13,748 nt of DNA from Ramicandelaber brevisporus (lineage: Eukaryota; Kickxellomycota; Ramicandelaberales; Ramicandelaberaceae). The translations under genes and the position numbers were made by a program. Position 1 is the first letter of the stretch. Each line of letters begins with the position of its first letter. Positions 1-7,442 of the stretch are shown here, piece by piece. Below the pieces are notes generated by a model, which did not search any database, had not been told where the DNA came from, and worked only from the letters and a program-made list of their open reading frames with translations. The stretch is taken from positions 1 through 13,748 of the forward strand of contig MU602766.1 of the NCBI GenBank assembly GCA_025201865.1. Direction: 5' to 3'.

Positions 1-1136
1 AACATGAACACACCTTCAACATCATTAATATTGCGATGAATCCCAATCACAAGAGTTGCCAATTGTGGATTGAGCTCGATCAATTCATCCACTGTGCTGA
101 GAGTTAACCCACTATCAACAACCTTGAGATCCTTCAGTTTGGGCCATTCTTGGAGAACCAGCGTATTGATTGCTGACCTTACTCCGTCCTCAAATTGATG
201 GCTGCATTCATTACCAGTAATCACCATCGAGTCCATAACTGGGAACTTGGCCTGTGTGAAATCAGAATAGTCAAACAAGTGCGATGAAGCACAGCAGACA
301 CGGAGTCTAAGTGTATCAAGTTGACCAAAAACCAGTGGATCATCACGGGTGCCACTTGGACTGAAAAGCTGCCGATTGCGAAGAGCCGTACATCCATCTT
401 GAGCTTCTATCTCACTGAAAGCCGGGATACCAGAGAGATGTGGTCTGAGAATAGCCATCTGAACAGGAGTTGGGGCCGCCAAGTCGGGATATCCGCGCAT
501 ATCGATCTGCAATTTGATTAACGGACGAAGCGGTGATAACGCCTGTACGAAGGAACTCAGACGAAACCAAGATATTTCCTCCGCATCATCATCTTGTTCC
601 TCTCTGTCTTCTTTAAGGCCAAAGAACATAATCAACTCTCGCAGGCTCTGTTTGCTTGGATCACGCTGGCGAACCACCAATACTGTGGCCAATCTCTCCA
701 AATCAAATGGTAGCGGATTAATCTTCATCTGAATCTTTAACGACCGCAGCCCATGCAAACTAGCAATAGTATCCATAAGCATCTGCTTGTCACCGTCCTC
801 CATTCTGGGAGTGATTTCAAATACCATTGAAGTGGTATTTGGGAACAGCTGTGCCCAATTATGCAAGTGAAACTCTGAGTTGAGTTTGTTGAATAAGTTG
901 ATTGAGCGCACGAGATGTCCATAGCGAGCGAAAACACTGCTACGAGTGGGCTCAGGGACACGGATAGTATTGACAGTAATCGTGTGCCAGACACTGCGAG
1001 CAAATATCTCGTGGAAGTTGCTGGAGACTGTGAGCAGTTTGACTGCTTCTTTGCCTTCAAAGTAGAGCGTCAAGAGTTCGAGGAGATCTAGTGGCAGACC
1101 AAACAGTCGGAAGCAGCTCATCTTGGTGACGCTCAT
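1..1136 (-). CDS. F-box-like protein, 5' part (gene continues beyond window start)
   Basis: An open frame on the minus strand starts at ATG 1136-1134 and stays open to the window edge (378 codons and 2 bases). An in-frame TAG lies just upstream at 1146-1148, so this is the first possible ATG; a second in-frame ATG is at 1121. Residues about 12-55 look like an F-box: Leu-Pro followed by a Leu-rich helix, then a Ser-Asn-Phe-His turn and an Arg-Ser-Val-Trp-His ending, the usual spacing of the Skp1-binding fold. The rest alternates hydrophobic strands and helices ('LRSLKIQM', 'LDTLRLRV', 'LKDLKVV'), which suggests degenerate leucine-rich repeats as in many fungal F-box proteins. Such proteins normally select substrates for SCF ubiquitin ligases. 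That role is inferred; the F-box match is by eye, and the substrate is unknown. A short acidic insert (Glu-Asp-Arg-Glu-Glu run) lies near residue 185. The C-terminus is not in the window. Confidence 0.72.
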   Translation of the reverse strand, partial: MSVTKMSCFRLFGLPLDLLELLTLYFEGKEAVKLLTVSSNFHEIFARSVWHTITVNTIRVPEPTRSSVFARYGHLVRSINLFNKLNSEFHLHNWAQLFPNTTSMVFEITPRMEDGDKQMLMDTIASLHGLRSLKIQMKINPLPFDLERLATVLVVRQRDPSKQSLRELIMFFGLKEDREEQDDDAEEISWFRLSSFVQALSPLRPLIKLQIDMRGYPDLAAPTPVQMAILRPHLSGIPAFSEIEAQDGCTALRNRQLFSPSGTRDDPLVFGQLDTLRLRVCCASSHLFDYSDFTQAKFPVMDSMVITGNECSHQFEDGVRSAINTLVLQEWPKLKDLKVVDSGLTLSTVDELIELNPQLATLVIGIHRNINDVEGVFM

Positions 1137-2425
1137 CTGCTGCTGCTATTGTTATTGCTGTTATTGTTAATGTTAATGTCGTTTTCGAGGAGTGTATGTT
1201 TCGCGAAAGGAACTTGCATCAAAGAAACTGAAGCTTTGTGAAACGCGAGAGTATTTTTTGTATTTGGTTTTTGGTAGCACAAAGAGTGCAGCTACGATAC
1301 CGTCCGTATACAAGCTAGCAATGTTAGAATGCCTTTAATGATGATCGAGGCTATTATTTTTTTGTCATAGCCTCTGCCAACGCCACTGCTGGAACAGCCC
1401 GCATTAATTTCTCATTTTATCTCGGAGGCTAACCAACCAATAAACGCTCATATCAACCAACATTATCATCCGAGTTTAATGTGAGACTTTTCAAGTAATT
1501 GTGATCAGTGTTTGTTCTTTTAAAGAAAACAAGATCATTTCAAAGGGCATTTTATCTAATAACCCACGAGCCATGTTCTTCCTTGGCCGAGATGATGACA
1601 ACATGATGAAAGTAGTCACATGAGTCGGATTTAATCGTAATCAAAGCGTGCATACTGTCGATAACTTCCGGCGGCGGCAACAGTAACAGTAACAACAGCC
1701 ACTACATCAAAAAAGCACACCCGACCACATCTTTTTTTGTTCTCTCGTTTCGCACTTGGCCATCGTTGTCTTTCTAAGCCTTCGCGCTTGGCATTATGCT
1801 TTGATTCACCCACAGTTGATACCAGTCCCTCTCAAGAAGTGCACATGTGACCGACTGGCAACCTTTGGCTGGTGCGGCTTACCTAATTATTTTCTTTGGG
1901 GTAAAGGCAACGGGATGTGATGTATGCATTACAGTAGCTAAAATAAAGGGGAATCGACAATAGAAGATGTACTGCAGATGAATGTTGGTGCCGCCATTGA
2001 TGAAACGGAGCTGTTGGATGTGATTATCGTGCCAGTGATGATGTCTTTGTTAGTGAAATCGCTGCAACAGGCACAAGTCCATCGTGGAACACATTCTTTG
2101 GTGCCGCTCTTACAGTAAACGGAGGAATGACAAATCGCCCTCATTGAAAGCTTTGACCAGAAGCACAAAATATAGACTTTGGAGAGAAAAAGGGAAGGTG
2201 GTGCGTTGCCAGCCAAGCGTGTCTCAGTCAAGATACCTTACGGCATCTATTTTGTAAATGGTGCCGCTCCTTGGCAGAGCCAAGCCACATTCCATTCGAC
2301 AGTGAACAGGTGATTACGTACATTTTGTATTCTAAAGCAAACGAATAGGATTCGAGATGGAAAGCGTGCGAGCTGAGGGAGGAGTGGATCATATGAGCAT
2401 GTATCGTCCAAGAGCAGCATTTTGC
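1137..2425. other. Intergenic region between F-box gene and secreted-protein gene
   Basis: About 1.3 kb with no convincing gene. Nearest the F-box gene (1137-1165) the minus strand is CAG/CAA/TAA-rich, like an unstructured leader. A perfect palindrome TTTCGCGAAA sits at 1199-1208. The middle (1300-1900) shows no strong signal: only short open frames, one T-run and no family I recognise. At 1942-2118 plus there is a short open stretch with coding-like codons (see findings). The right end is the promoter of the secreted-protein gene. The two flanking genes are transcribed away from each other, so this region must hold both promoters. Confidence 0.5.
1199..1208. promoter_or_regulatory. Palindromic SCB/E2F-like box TTTCGCGAAA
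   Basis: A perfect 10-base palindrome about 65 bases upstream of the F-box gene ATG. Each strand reads CGCGAAA, which fits the fungal Swi4-type cell-cycle box (CRCGAAA) and the core of E2F-type sites. A second GAAACGCGAG motif follows near 1240. Function is inferred from the motif and its promoter position only. Confidence 0.3.
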
Positions 2426-2433
2426 TATAAATA
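2426..2433 (+). promoter_or_regulatory. TATA box of the secreted-protein gene
   Basis: TATAAATA, a consensus TATA box, lies about 170 bases before the ATG at 2605. A start of transcription about 30 bases on (near 2455-2465) would give a leader of roughly 145 bases. That leader is strongly CA-rich (2510-2575), typical of well-translated fungal messages. The exact start site is inferred. Confidence 0.6.
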
Positions 2434-2604
2434 CGTATAGCCCACGAGCATCTCATCCTCGCCTCATTTTGTTCGTGCTTCATCATCATCATCATCTCTT
2501 AAGCAACATAACTGCTCACATCCACATCCACATTCACATCCACACACAACACACAACCCAAACTTCCCAGCTTTCCAAGCCAACTTTACGCAAGACTCAT
2601 CCAA

Positions 2605-2859
2605 ATGAAGATCACTTTCGCTGCTGCCGTCGTCGCTTCTCTCGCCCTCGCTGGCATGACCAACGCTCTGAAGTGCGCATGCGAGGGTGGCCCCGATGTC
2701 TCTCGTCGCGCCTGTGACGCATCCGGCCACATCTACGGCACTACTGGCTGTGGCTTCACTGGCTGCTGCGTCTACCCGAACGAGGTCGAAGGTTTCGCTG
2801 CCGCGTGCCGTGGCATTGGCTCCAACTTCCTTCGCTGCAACGACTGTGCTCAGTGCTAA
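2605..2859 (+). CDS. Small secreted cysteine-rich protein (10 Cys, 84 aa)
   Basis: The 84-residue product opens with a typical signal peptide: Lys at position 2, a hydrophobic Ala/Val/Leu core (about 4-17) and a likely cut after Thr-Asn-Ala (residue 21). The mature part of about 63 residues has ten cysteines at 24, 26, 37, 49, 54, 55, 68, 78, 81 and 84, spaced C-x-C-x10-C-x11-C-x4-CC-x12-C-x9-C-x2-C-x2-C, enough for five disulfides. Gly is frequent; there is no membrane segment after the signal. I do not recognise the family; it resembles fungal small secreted (effector or cell-surface) proteins only in build. Codons are strongly biased (GCT/GCC Ala, CTC Leu, GGC Gly, AAC Asn), unlike the long genes nearby, and with the consensus TATA box this points to high expression. 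ATG 2605 is the only start that includes the signal peptide. A poly(A) signal follows at 2971. No intron is needed. Confidence 0.88.
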   Translation: MKITFAAAVVASLALAGMTNALKCACEGGPDVSRRACDASGHIYGTTGCGFTGCCVYPNEVEGFAAACRGIGSNFLRCNDCAQC

Positions 2860-2970
2860 GTACATTGTCTAAATACTTCACTTCTTTATCACATCAATTA
2901 CATTGTTCATCACACAGCTAGCTTCCCCTTTTCACTTTAGATTTTGTTTTGCTTTTACTTTTTTCTTCTT

Positions 2971-2976
2971 ATTAAA
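2971..2976 (+). terminator. Poly(A) signal ATTAAA
   Basis: ATTAAA lies 112 bases after the secreted-protein stop codon, in a T-rich stretch. The same place on the minus strand reads AATAAG, so it may also serve the convergent 76-residue gene that stops at 3073. The assignment rests on the motif only. Confidence 0.4.
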
Positions 2977-3072
2977 AAAACTTGTCCCCTGATTACTATT
3001 AATTGGAATCGCCTCGGAATAGTAGTAGTAGTAGTGCATCTGAGCAGATTGGCCCAGCTATCACACGCAAGT

Positions 3073-3303
3073 TTACTGTTTCAGCAATTCGACTGTGGCT
3101 TTACTGTTGCTAACAATAGTCTCTGCGTCGGCGGTGAGTCGCTCAATGTAAATGTCGAGTGCATTCAAGCTCGCGCGCAGTGCCCTCAGTGAACGCAATT
3201 CAGGGTCTTCCGTATAGGGTTGTTCATTTACATTCTCTCCTCCAGCAGCTCGGGTGAGCTGATTCCTTTGCTGCTGTTGTTGTTGCTGGCCGACCGAGTC
3301 CAT
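3073..3303 (-). CDS. Small helical/coiled-coil protein, 76 aa, function unknown
   Basis: ATG is at 3303-3301 and the stop is TAA at 3075-3073. The product begins with a run of seven Gln (residues 6-12), then a charged linker. The last 42 residues (about 35-76) form one long amphipathic helix with regular Leu/Ile/Val spacing, typical of a coiled coil. This build resembles small subunits of helical-bundle complexes (kinetochore DASH, BLOC-1/BORC, Mediator), but I cannot match any of them. It converges on the secreted-protein gene (213 bases between stops) and diverges from the long disordered-protein gene. The frame upstream of the ATG stays open for some distance, and a donor-like AG|GTAAAA occurs on the minus strand about 50 bases upstream (near 3355), so an upstream exon is possible. 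The ATG used is the first one in this stretch. I judge it real because the helix is too regular for a chance frame. Confidence 0.55.
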   Translation of the reverse strand: MDSVGQQQQQQQRNQLTRAAGGENVNEQPYTEDPELRSLRALRASLNALDIYIERLTADAETIVSNSKATVELLKQ

Positions 3304-3733
3304 GTTACACAGTAGCGTCTCTCTCTCTCTTTCTCTCTTCTTTGGCTATTTTTACCTGAGCTCACGAGGCGACTTTCCTCCTATATTCTTTCTGGCTCAA
3401 CCAACACACAGGTTCTTACAGTCTATTGAGTGTACGCTTGGACGAGAGACAAGAGTAAGAGAGCGTCCTTGCGTTGGCTGTTGCTGTTGTTGCTGTTGCT
3501 GTTGTTATTGCTGCTGTTGTTGTCTCTCGTCTTCCTTTCTTTGTGTTGTTTTTGTTTTTGTATTTATTTTTCGACTTGAGCTGTTGACGTTCCTCCTTCG
3601 TTCGCGTCGAACTTCATCTACTGTTACTATTGCTACCACTACACTACTGTCACCATTTCTCTTCTTCTGTCAACAACAGCTCAACATACATTCAACAGCA
3701 ACAACAGTAGCCCAGCCTTCATCAGCCGTAGAG
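3304..3733. promoter_or_regulatory. Divergent promoter and leaders between the 76-aa gene and the disordered-protein gene
   Basis: 430 bases separate the two start codons used here. The region has a CT-rich stretch (3318-3345), a TTG/CTG tract at 3478-3522 (CAA/CAG on the minus strand) and, just before 3734, a CA/CAA/CAG-rich stretch (3665-3715) that looks like the leader of the plus-strand gene. No TATA box stands out. The plus frame is open across all of it, but its translation is a low-complexity Cys/Phe/Val/Ser string and is better read as untranslated sequence. Confidence 0.5.
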
Positions 3734-6700
3734 ATGAGTTTCGTGAACCATAGCGCAGACTTTAGCGCGAGCAGTTTTGTTGGGCAGCAGCCAGGCGGAG
3801 GCGAGATAAACAACTATGTACGGCGAGTTGACCAAGCGGGAGGAACCACGGCAGAGGAAGAGAGCTATCAATTCTCATTTGCGGGCGATGGAGTGCGCGG
3901 CGGTGGCCAAGTATTCACCAGACACTACTATACTACGGACAATATGCTCAATCAACAGCAAGAGCAGCAAGATGGCAACAACAACAACAACAGCAACAAC
4001 AGCAATGGGAATCAATTTGGGCCATTGGGCTTTAGTCCATTTCCAAGACCAATGTTTTCATCTTGGGGAGCTCCTCCTCCGTCGTTCTTTTCTACCCCAT
4101 TTGGTAGCGCAAGCAAAGTAAACATGCAGAATTTTGGATCAACCTTCTTCAATTCATCTGGCGGTCCACCTGGCGCAAACAGCGGTTCATCGGGCGGCGG
4201 AAATGGACTTCCACAGCCACCACCTCCGCCTCCACCTGCCCAACCATCGCATGATCGGCCGTCGTCAAAGTCTGAGAGACCACACTACGACCCGTTTGAT
4301 CCACACAATCCGTATGATCCATTGACAAATCCAATTCGTCTAGATGAGGGTCAGCATCCGGGACAGCATAGTCATCATCAATCCAAAGGTTCGTACGACT
4401 ATCCTCCACCCTCTCCACCGAATCAGTCCAATCCTGGTCCATCCAGTCCATCAGGTCCATCAGGTCCATCAGGTCCATCTGGCCCATCAGGTTCTCCTCC
4501 GCCGCCACCACCTCCAGGCTCTTCACACTTGGGTCACAGCCAGCATCCACCGCCACCGCCTCCACCGCTACAGCACTCTCATTCTCATGGTGGACATCCA
4601 TCTGGCCCTGTTGATCCAAAGGTGCATTCAAGTCCTCCGCCGCCGCCGCCACCGCGTATGTCAAACTCGAGTCATGCATCTGCTCCATACACTCAGTCTC
4701 CAATCCCGCCACCACCTCGTCCACCACATTCACAATCTGGCCAGCCATCTGGTTCAATTTATACAAGTCCTCCGCCTGTGCAGCATTCACATTCAAGTCA
4801 TGGACCTGGTTCACATGGTCAACCTCCGCCGCCACCATCGCCTCGTCATTCAAATTTGCACTCTAAACCAACTGGACAAACTGGACAAACTGGACAAACT
4901 GGGTCTGTGCCTCCGCCACAATCGCCACCACATCAGTCTCACTCACATCCTGGCCACCCGTCAAGACCATCTTCGCATACACATCCAACACCATATCCAC
5001 ATCTTTCAGAGCATGACAAACCTCAGCAGCCTCAACAGCCTCAGAAGCCTCAGCAAGCCACATCGCATTCTACTTCCCAGCCAGGAGCAAGCAGTGGATC
5101 AGCCGCTCAATCTGCTCCAGCGCCGCCCGCAAAGTCACCAGTACCGCCACCAGGCACTTCACCACTGGCTGGACTTGAACAGCGCGTTTCGAGACCTTAT
5201 TCATTCACACCTTCAAAGCCTGATCGTATATCGTCGCAAGGAGTTGACAAGTCAAACTCTAAACAGCCATCGAGTAAACAGTCGCCTCAGTCACCACAGC
5301 AGCAAACAGTGCAGCAAACAGTGCAACAAACATCGACAGCAGTACAAGAGCAGAAGCCAGCATCTCCGTCTCAATCGAATGTCGTCAAACCGAATGCATC
5401 GAAGGAGCAGACGAATACGAAGACCAATTCCGAACAGAAGCCACACTCACAGCCACAGCAAGAATCGGCCAAGCAATCTACCTCATCGACCGAGTCAAAG
5501 AAACCAGCAACGCCAGTTCAGTCTACACCAGAGAAAGTTGAAAAGAAGACTACAGCGGACGAGCAGGCGGCAGAGAAGGTACAACCTGGACAGCAGTCAA
5601 CATCAACACTTCCAGCACAATCGAATGAACAGTCAACAAAGCAGTCAGCATCAATTGACTCTAGCAAGGCTGAAATGCACATTCTGCCAGTTTATGATAC
5701 TGCTACCGAGAAGGTGCAACCAGAGCAGACAGCCAGCAAAACAGCCAGCAAGACATCGCCTGATACAGCAGCTGTGGAGAATACAGAAGCTAAAGTGGAA
5801 ACGCAGCCGAAGAGTCCAGGTAAGAGCCCTCCTCCGCCACCCGCCAAGAGCCCACAACAGCCAGTTCAGCCAGATCAACCAGGCCAGCCAAGTCAATCAG
5901 CATCCTCACTGGCCAAGACTCCACCTCCACCGCCTGCCAAGAATCCAGACCAGCTGGTAGAATCAGCGTCATCATCTGCCAAGGACCAGCAACACAAACC
6001 ACCCGAAGATGCAAAGAGCGATGAGAAGCAGATTGATACTTCCAATACACCAGTTGAGCTCAACGATGTTCCGAGCACAGTCTATCACACTGCCCTTGAA
6101 TCTTTCTCAGATGAACCAAATCAACAGCCACCATCGTCCCCACAGAAGCAGACTGATACTGCCAAGCCACCGCCGCCAGCCGAGAAGCAGCCAGATGTCC
6201 CAAGTCGACGCGCCACTCCACTGCCTCCACTGCCTCCACATTCTCGCACTGCATCCAAGAGCGGTACTGGTCTCAAACCTGCCCATACTCCTCCACCCCC
6301 AGCTATCAACGGTAGGTCAGAATCCAGAGCATCTCTTCTTTTACAGCAAGAAGCAGCAGCTGCGACTCACGCCAAAACACCAGTTTCGCGTCCTGGTACA
6401 ACTGGTATCTCTCCGCCTCCATCAAAATCTCATGCCACCAACAATGCATCGCTACCAGCCATCGCTCAGCAGCCCTCTCAGAAACCAGACAGACCAAAGA
6501 GTGTTGCTGATGATCCTGCCCGGCCCAATCTGAGTCGTGTGGAATCAAATATTCCTGGTCTGCATATCAAGCTTGGTATAGCAACTCGTTTCCTTCAGTT
6601 TGATGTAGAATTCCCAACAAAGGATACGGGAAAGTTTGAGATTAACCCAGGCGACAATGTCATTACATTGGTTTGGCAAGAGATGAACTCTCCTCTACAA

Positions 6701-6862
6701 ATGGCAAAAGACGGCCGCACTCGAATTAGACAGATGGTACAATATGAACATGATATTCCAATTGGCGTGAAATATTCTGAAAAAGACGCTGTTGTGATTT
6801 GGCATAGCGATGCAAGCGCTACTGTCAAGATTCCAGCGATTGGTGCCTATGATAATGTTTAA
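3734..6862 (+). CDS. Large disordered Pro/Ser/Gln-rich protein with unknown C-terminal domain (1042 aa)
   Basis: The frame is open from 3302, but I place the start at ATG 3734 (Met-Ser-Phe-Val-Asn), after a CA-rich leader, with G at -3. The upstream part would give poly-Cys and Phe/Val runs unlike the rest. Residues about 1-930 are low complexity: a Gln/Asn run near 75-100, many proline runs of five to eight, a collagen-like Gly-Pro-Ser repeat (from 4434), a Gly-Gln-Thr repeat (from 4870), His/Ser-rich stretches and recurring Pro-Pro-Ala-Lys-Ser/Asn-Pro motifs around 5830-5945. Such proline runs can bind profilin, SH3 or WW domains, but no WH2 or other actin module is visible. Residues about 932-1042 change sharply to balanced, beta-rich sequence that looks folded and that I do not recognise. 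There is no signal peptide or membrane segment. A scaffold or condensate-type role is possible but unproven. The gene has no credible intron. AATAAA overlaps the stop codon. Confidence 0.8.
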   Translation: MSFVNHSADFSASSFVGQQPGGGEINNYVRRVDQAGGTTAEEESYQFSFAGDGVRGGGQVFTRHYYTTDNMLNQQQEQQDGNNNNNSNNSNGNQFGPLGFSPFPRPMFSSWGAPPPSFFSTPFGSASKVNMQNFGSTFFNSSGGPPGANSGSSGGGNGLPQPPPPPPPAQPSHDRPSSKSERPHYDPFDPHNPYDPLTNPIRLDEGQHPGQHSHHQSKGSYDYPPPSPPNQSNPGPSSPSGPSGPSGPSGPSGSPPPPPPPGSSHLGHSQHPPPPPPPLQHSHSHGGHPSGPVDPKVHSSPPPPPPPRMSNSSHASAPYTQSPIPPPPRPPHSQSGQPSGSIYTSPPPVQHSHSSHGPGSHGQPPPPPSPRHSNLHSKPTGQTGQTGQTGSVPPPQSPPHQSHSHPGHPSRPSSHTHPTPYPHLSEHDKPQQPQQPQKPQQATSHSTSQPGASSGSAAQSAPAPPAKSPVPPPGTSPLAGLEQRVSRPYSFTPSKPDRISSQGVDKSNSKQPSSKQSPQSPQQQTVQQTVQQTSTAVQEQKPASPSQSNVVKPNASKEQTNTKTNSEQKPHSQPQQESAKQSTSSTESKKPATPVQSTPEKVEKKTTADEQAAEKVQPGQQSTSTLPAQSNEQSTKQSASIDSSKAEMHILPVYDTATEKVQPEQTASKTASKTSPDTAAVENTEAKVETQPKSPGKSPPPPPAKSPQQPVQPDQPGQPSQSASSLAKTPPPPPAKNPDQLVESASSSAKDQQHKPPEDAKSDEKQIDTSNTPVELNDVPSTVYHTALESFSDEPNQQPPSSPQKQTDTAKPPPPAEKQPDVPSRRATPLPPLPPHSRTASKSGTGLKPAHTPPPPAINGRSESRASLLLQQEAAAATHAKTPVSRPGTTGISPPPSKSHATNNASLPAIAQQPSQKPDRPKSVADDPARPNLSRVESNIPGLHIKLGIATRFLQFDVEFPTKDTGKFEINPGDNVITLVWQEMNSPLQMAKDGRTRIRQMVQYEHDIPIGVKYSEKDAVVIWHSDASATVKIPAIGAYDNV
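4434..4491 (+). repeat. 9-base tandem repeat encoding Gly-Pro-Ser
   Basis: About five near-identical copies of GGTCCATCA, in frame, encode a short collagen-like Gly-Pro-Ser run. The copies differ mainly at third positions, as expected for recent slippage under coding constraint. The run is too short to form a collagen triple helix by itself. Confidence 0.8.
4870..4902 (+). repeat. 9-base tandem repeat encoding Gly-Gln-Thr
   Basis: Three exact copies and a partial copy of ACTGGACAA in the disordered-protein gene. The copies are identical even at silent positions, so this expansion is probably recent. Confidence 0.8.
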
Positions 6863-6866
6863 TAAA
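6861..6866 (+). terminator. Poly(A) signal AATAAA overlapping the stop codon
   Basis: The TAA stop at 6860-6862 runs into AATAAA at 6861-6866. It may direct cleavage just downstream, giving a very short 3' tail ahead of or within the (AC)n tract. ATTAAA/TTAAA-like motifs further on (near 7072 and 7171) are alternatives. Confidence 0.4.
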
Positions 6867-6900
6867 TGAGAATATTTAACCTTCTTTATTTGATTCCACC

Positions 6901-6902
<2 letters not shown>

Positions 6903-6943
<41 letters not shown>
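6903..6943 (+). repeat. (AC)20 microsatellite
   Basis: An uninterrupted dinucleotide repeat of 41 bases begins 41 bases after the stop of the disordered-protein gene, so it probably lies in its 3' UTR or just past the cleavage site. It is likely length-variable between strains. Confidence 0.95.
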
Positions 6944-6947
<4 letters not shown>

Positions 6948-7383
6948 ATTGTTTTGATACTTATCCCATTTGTGCAACATTATATTCTTGATTGCTTTTG
7001 TCTATCTTCCTTTTTCTTACTTTTATTTATCACATCCTTTGCTTGCTCAATTGTTTAATCTTTCCTTTACATTAAACAGACTTTAAGGTTGTTGTAAATA
7101 TTGGATTATCGGGATTTGTACTCAATTAAGTTTTGTTTTGTTTTGCACTGTATTGTATTGTTTGTTTGTTATTAAAAAGTAAGAAAAGAAGGCTTGATAA
7201 AGATGTTTTAACGAAGTTGGTAAGCAAACTGCAAATGAAGAAAGAAAGAAAGATGGTAAAAGTAACCGAGAAAAAGGGTGAGATAAATAAGTGGTAAGAG
7301 GATATGTGATGGATACGGTCTAAATAAAAAGAAAAGAAAAGAAAAAGTTGATAGAAAAGAGGTAGGGATTCAGATATCGCTGG

Positions 7384-7416
<33 letters not shown>
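7384..7416 (+). repeat. (TTG)11 microsatellite
   Basis: Eleven perfect TTG units (CAA on the minus strand) lie 27 bases beyond the stop codon of the minus-strand SWIRM gene, hence probably in its 3' UTR. Confidence 0.95.
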
Positions 7417-7417
<1 letters not shown>

Positions 7418-7442
7418 GATGAAGATGTTCTTTTTTGTTGCT

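Larger units (their letters stand above)
6863..7442. other. Shared 3' region between convergent genes
   Basis: 580 AT-rich bases lie between the stop codons of two convergent genes. The region holds the (AC)n tract, several A/T-rich poly(A)-like motifs on both strands (a minus-strand AATAAA is at 7027-7022), purine stretches (7230-7250, 7327-7345) and the (TTG)11 tract. I see no gene in it. Confidence 0.6.

Noticed and set aside
1631-2231. Two minus-strand frames of 60 and 97 codons in the left intergenic region
   Set aside because: No recognisable domain, unusual composition and no promoter or poly(A) support.
2464-2865. 133-codon minus frame opposite the secreted-protein gene
   Set aside because: Mirror of a GC-rich, codon-biased gene; the plus frame has a signal peptide, TATA box and poly(A) signal.
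3302-3733. N-terminal 144-residue extension of the disordered protein with a poly-Cys run
   Set aside because: Low-complexity translation of TTG/CTG and CT tracts in a leader/promoter region; unlike the rest of the protein, and the ATG at 3734 is better placed.
4149-5960. Long open frames overlapping the disordered-protein gene (234 codons minus, 538 codons plus in another frame)
   Set aside because: They follow from the repetitive Pro/His/Ser/Gln codons of the real frame; their products are His/Arg or Met/Asp/Val strings with no domain.
6312-6346. Intron-like GTAGGT...TTTTACAG segment in the disordered-protein gene
   Set aside because: Only 35 bases, too short for a usual spliceosomal intron; removal would shift the frame and lose the downstream domain.
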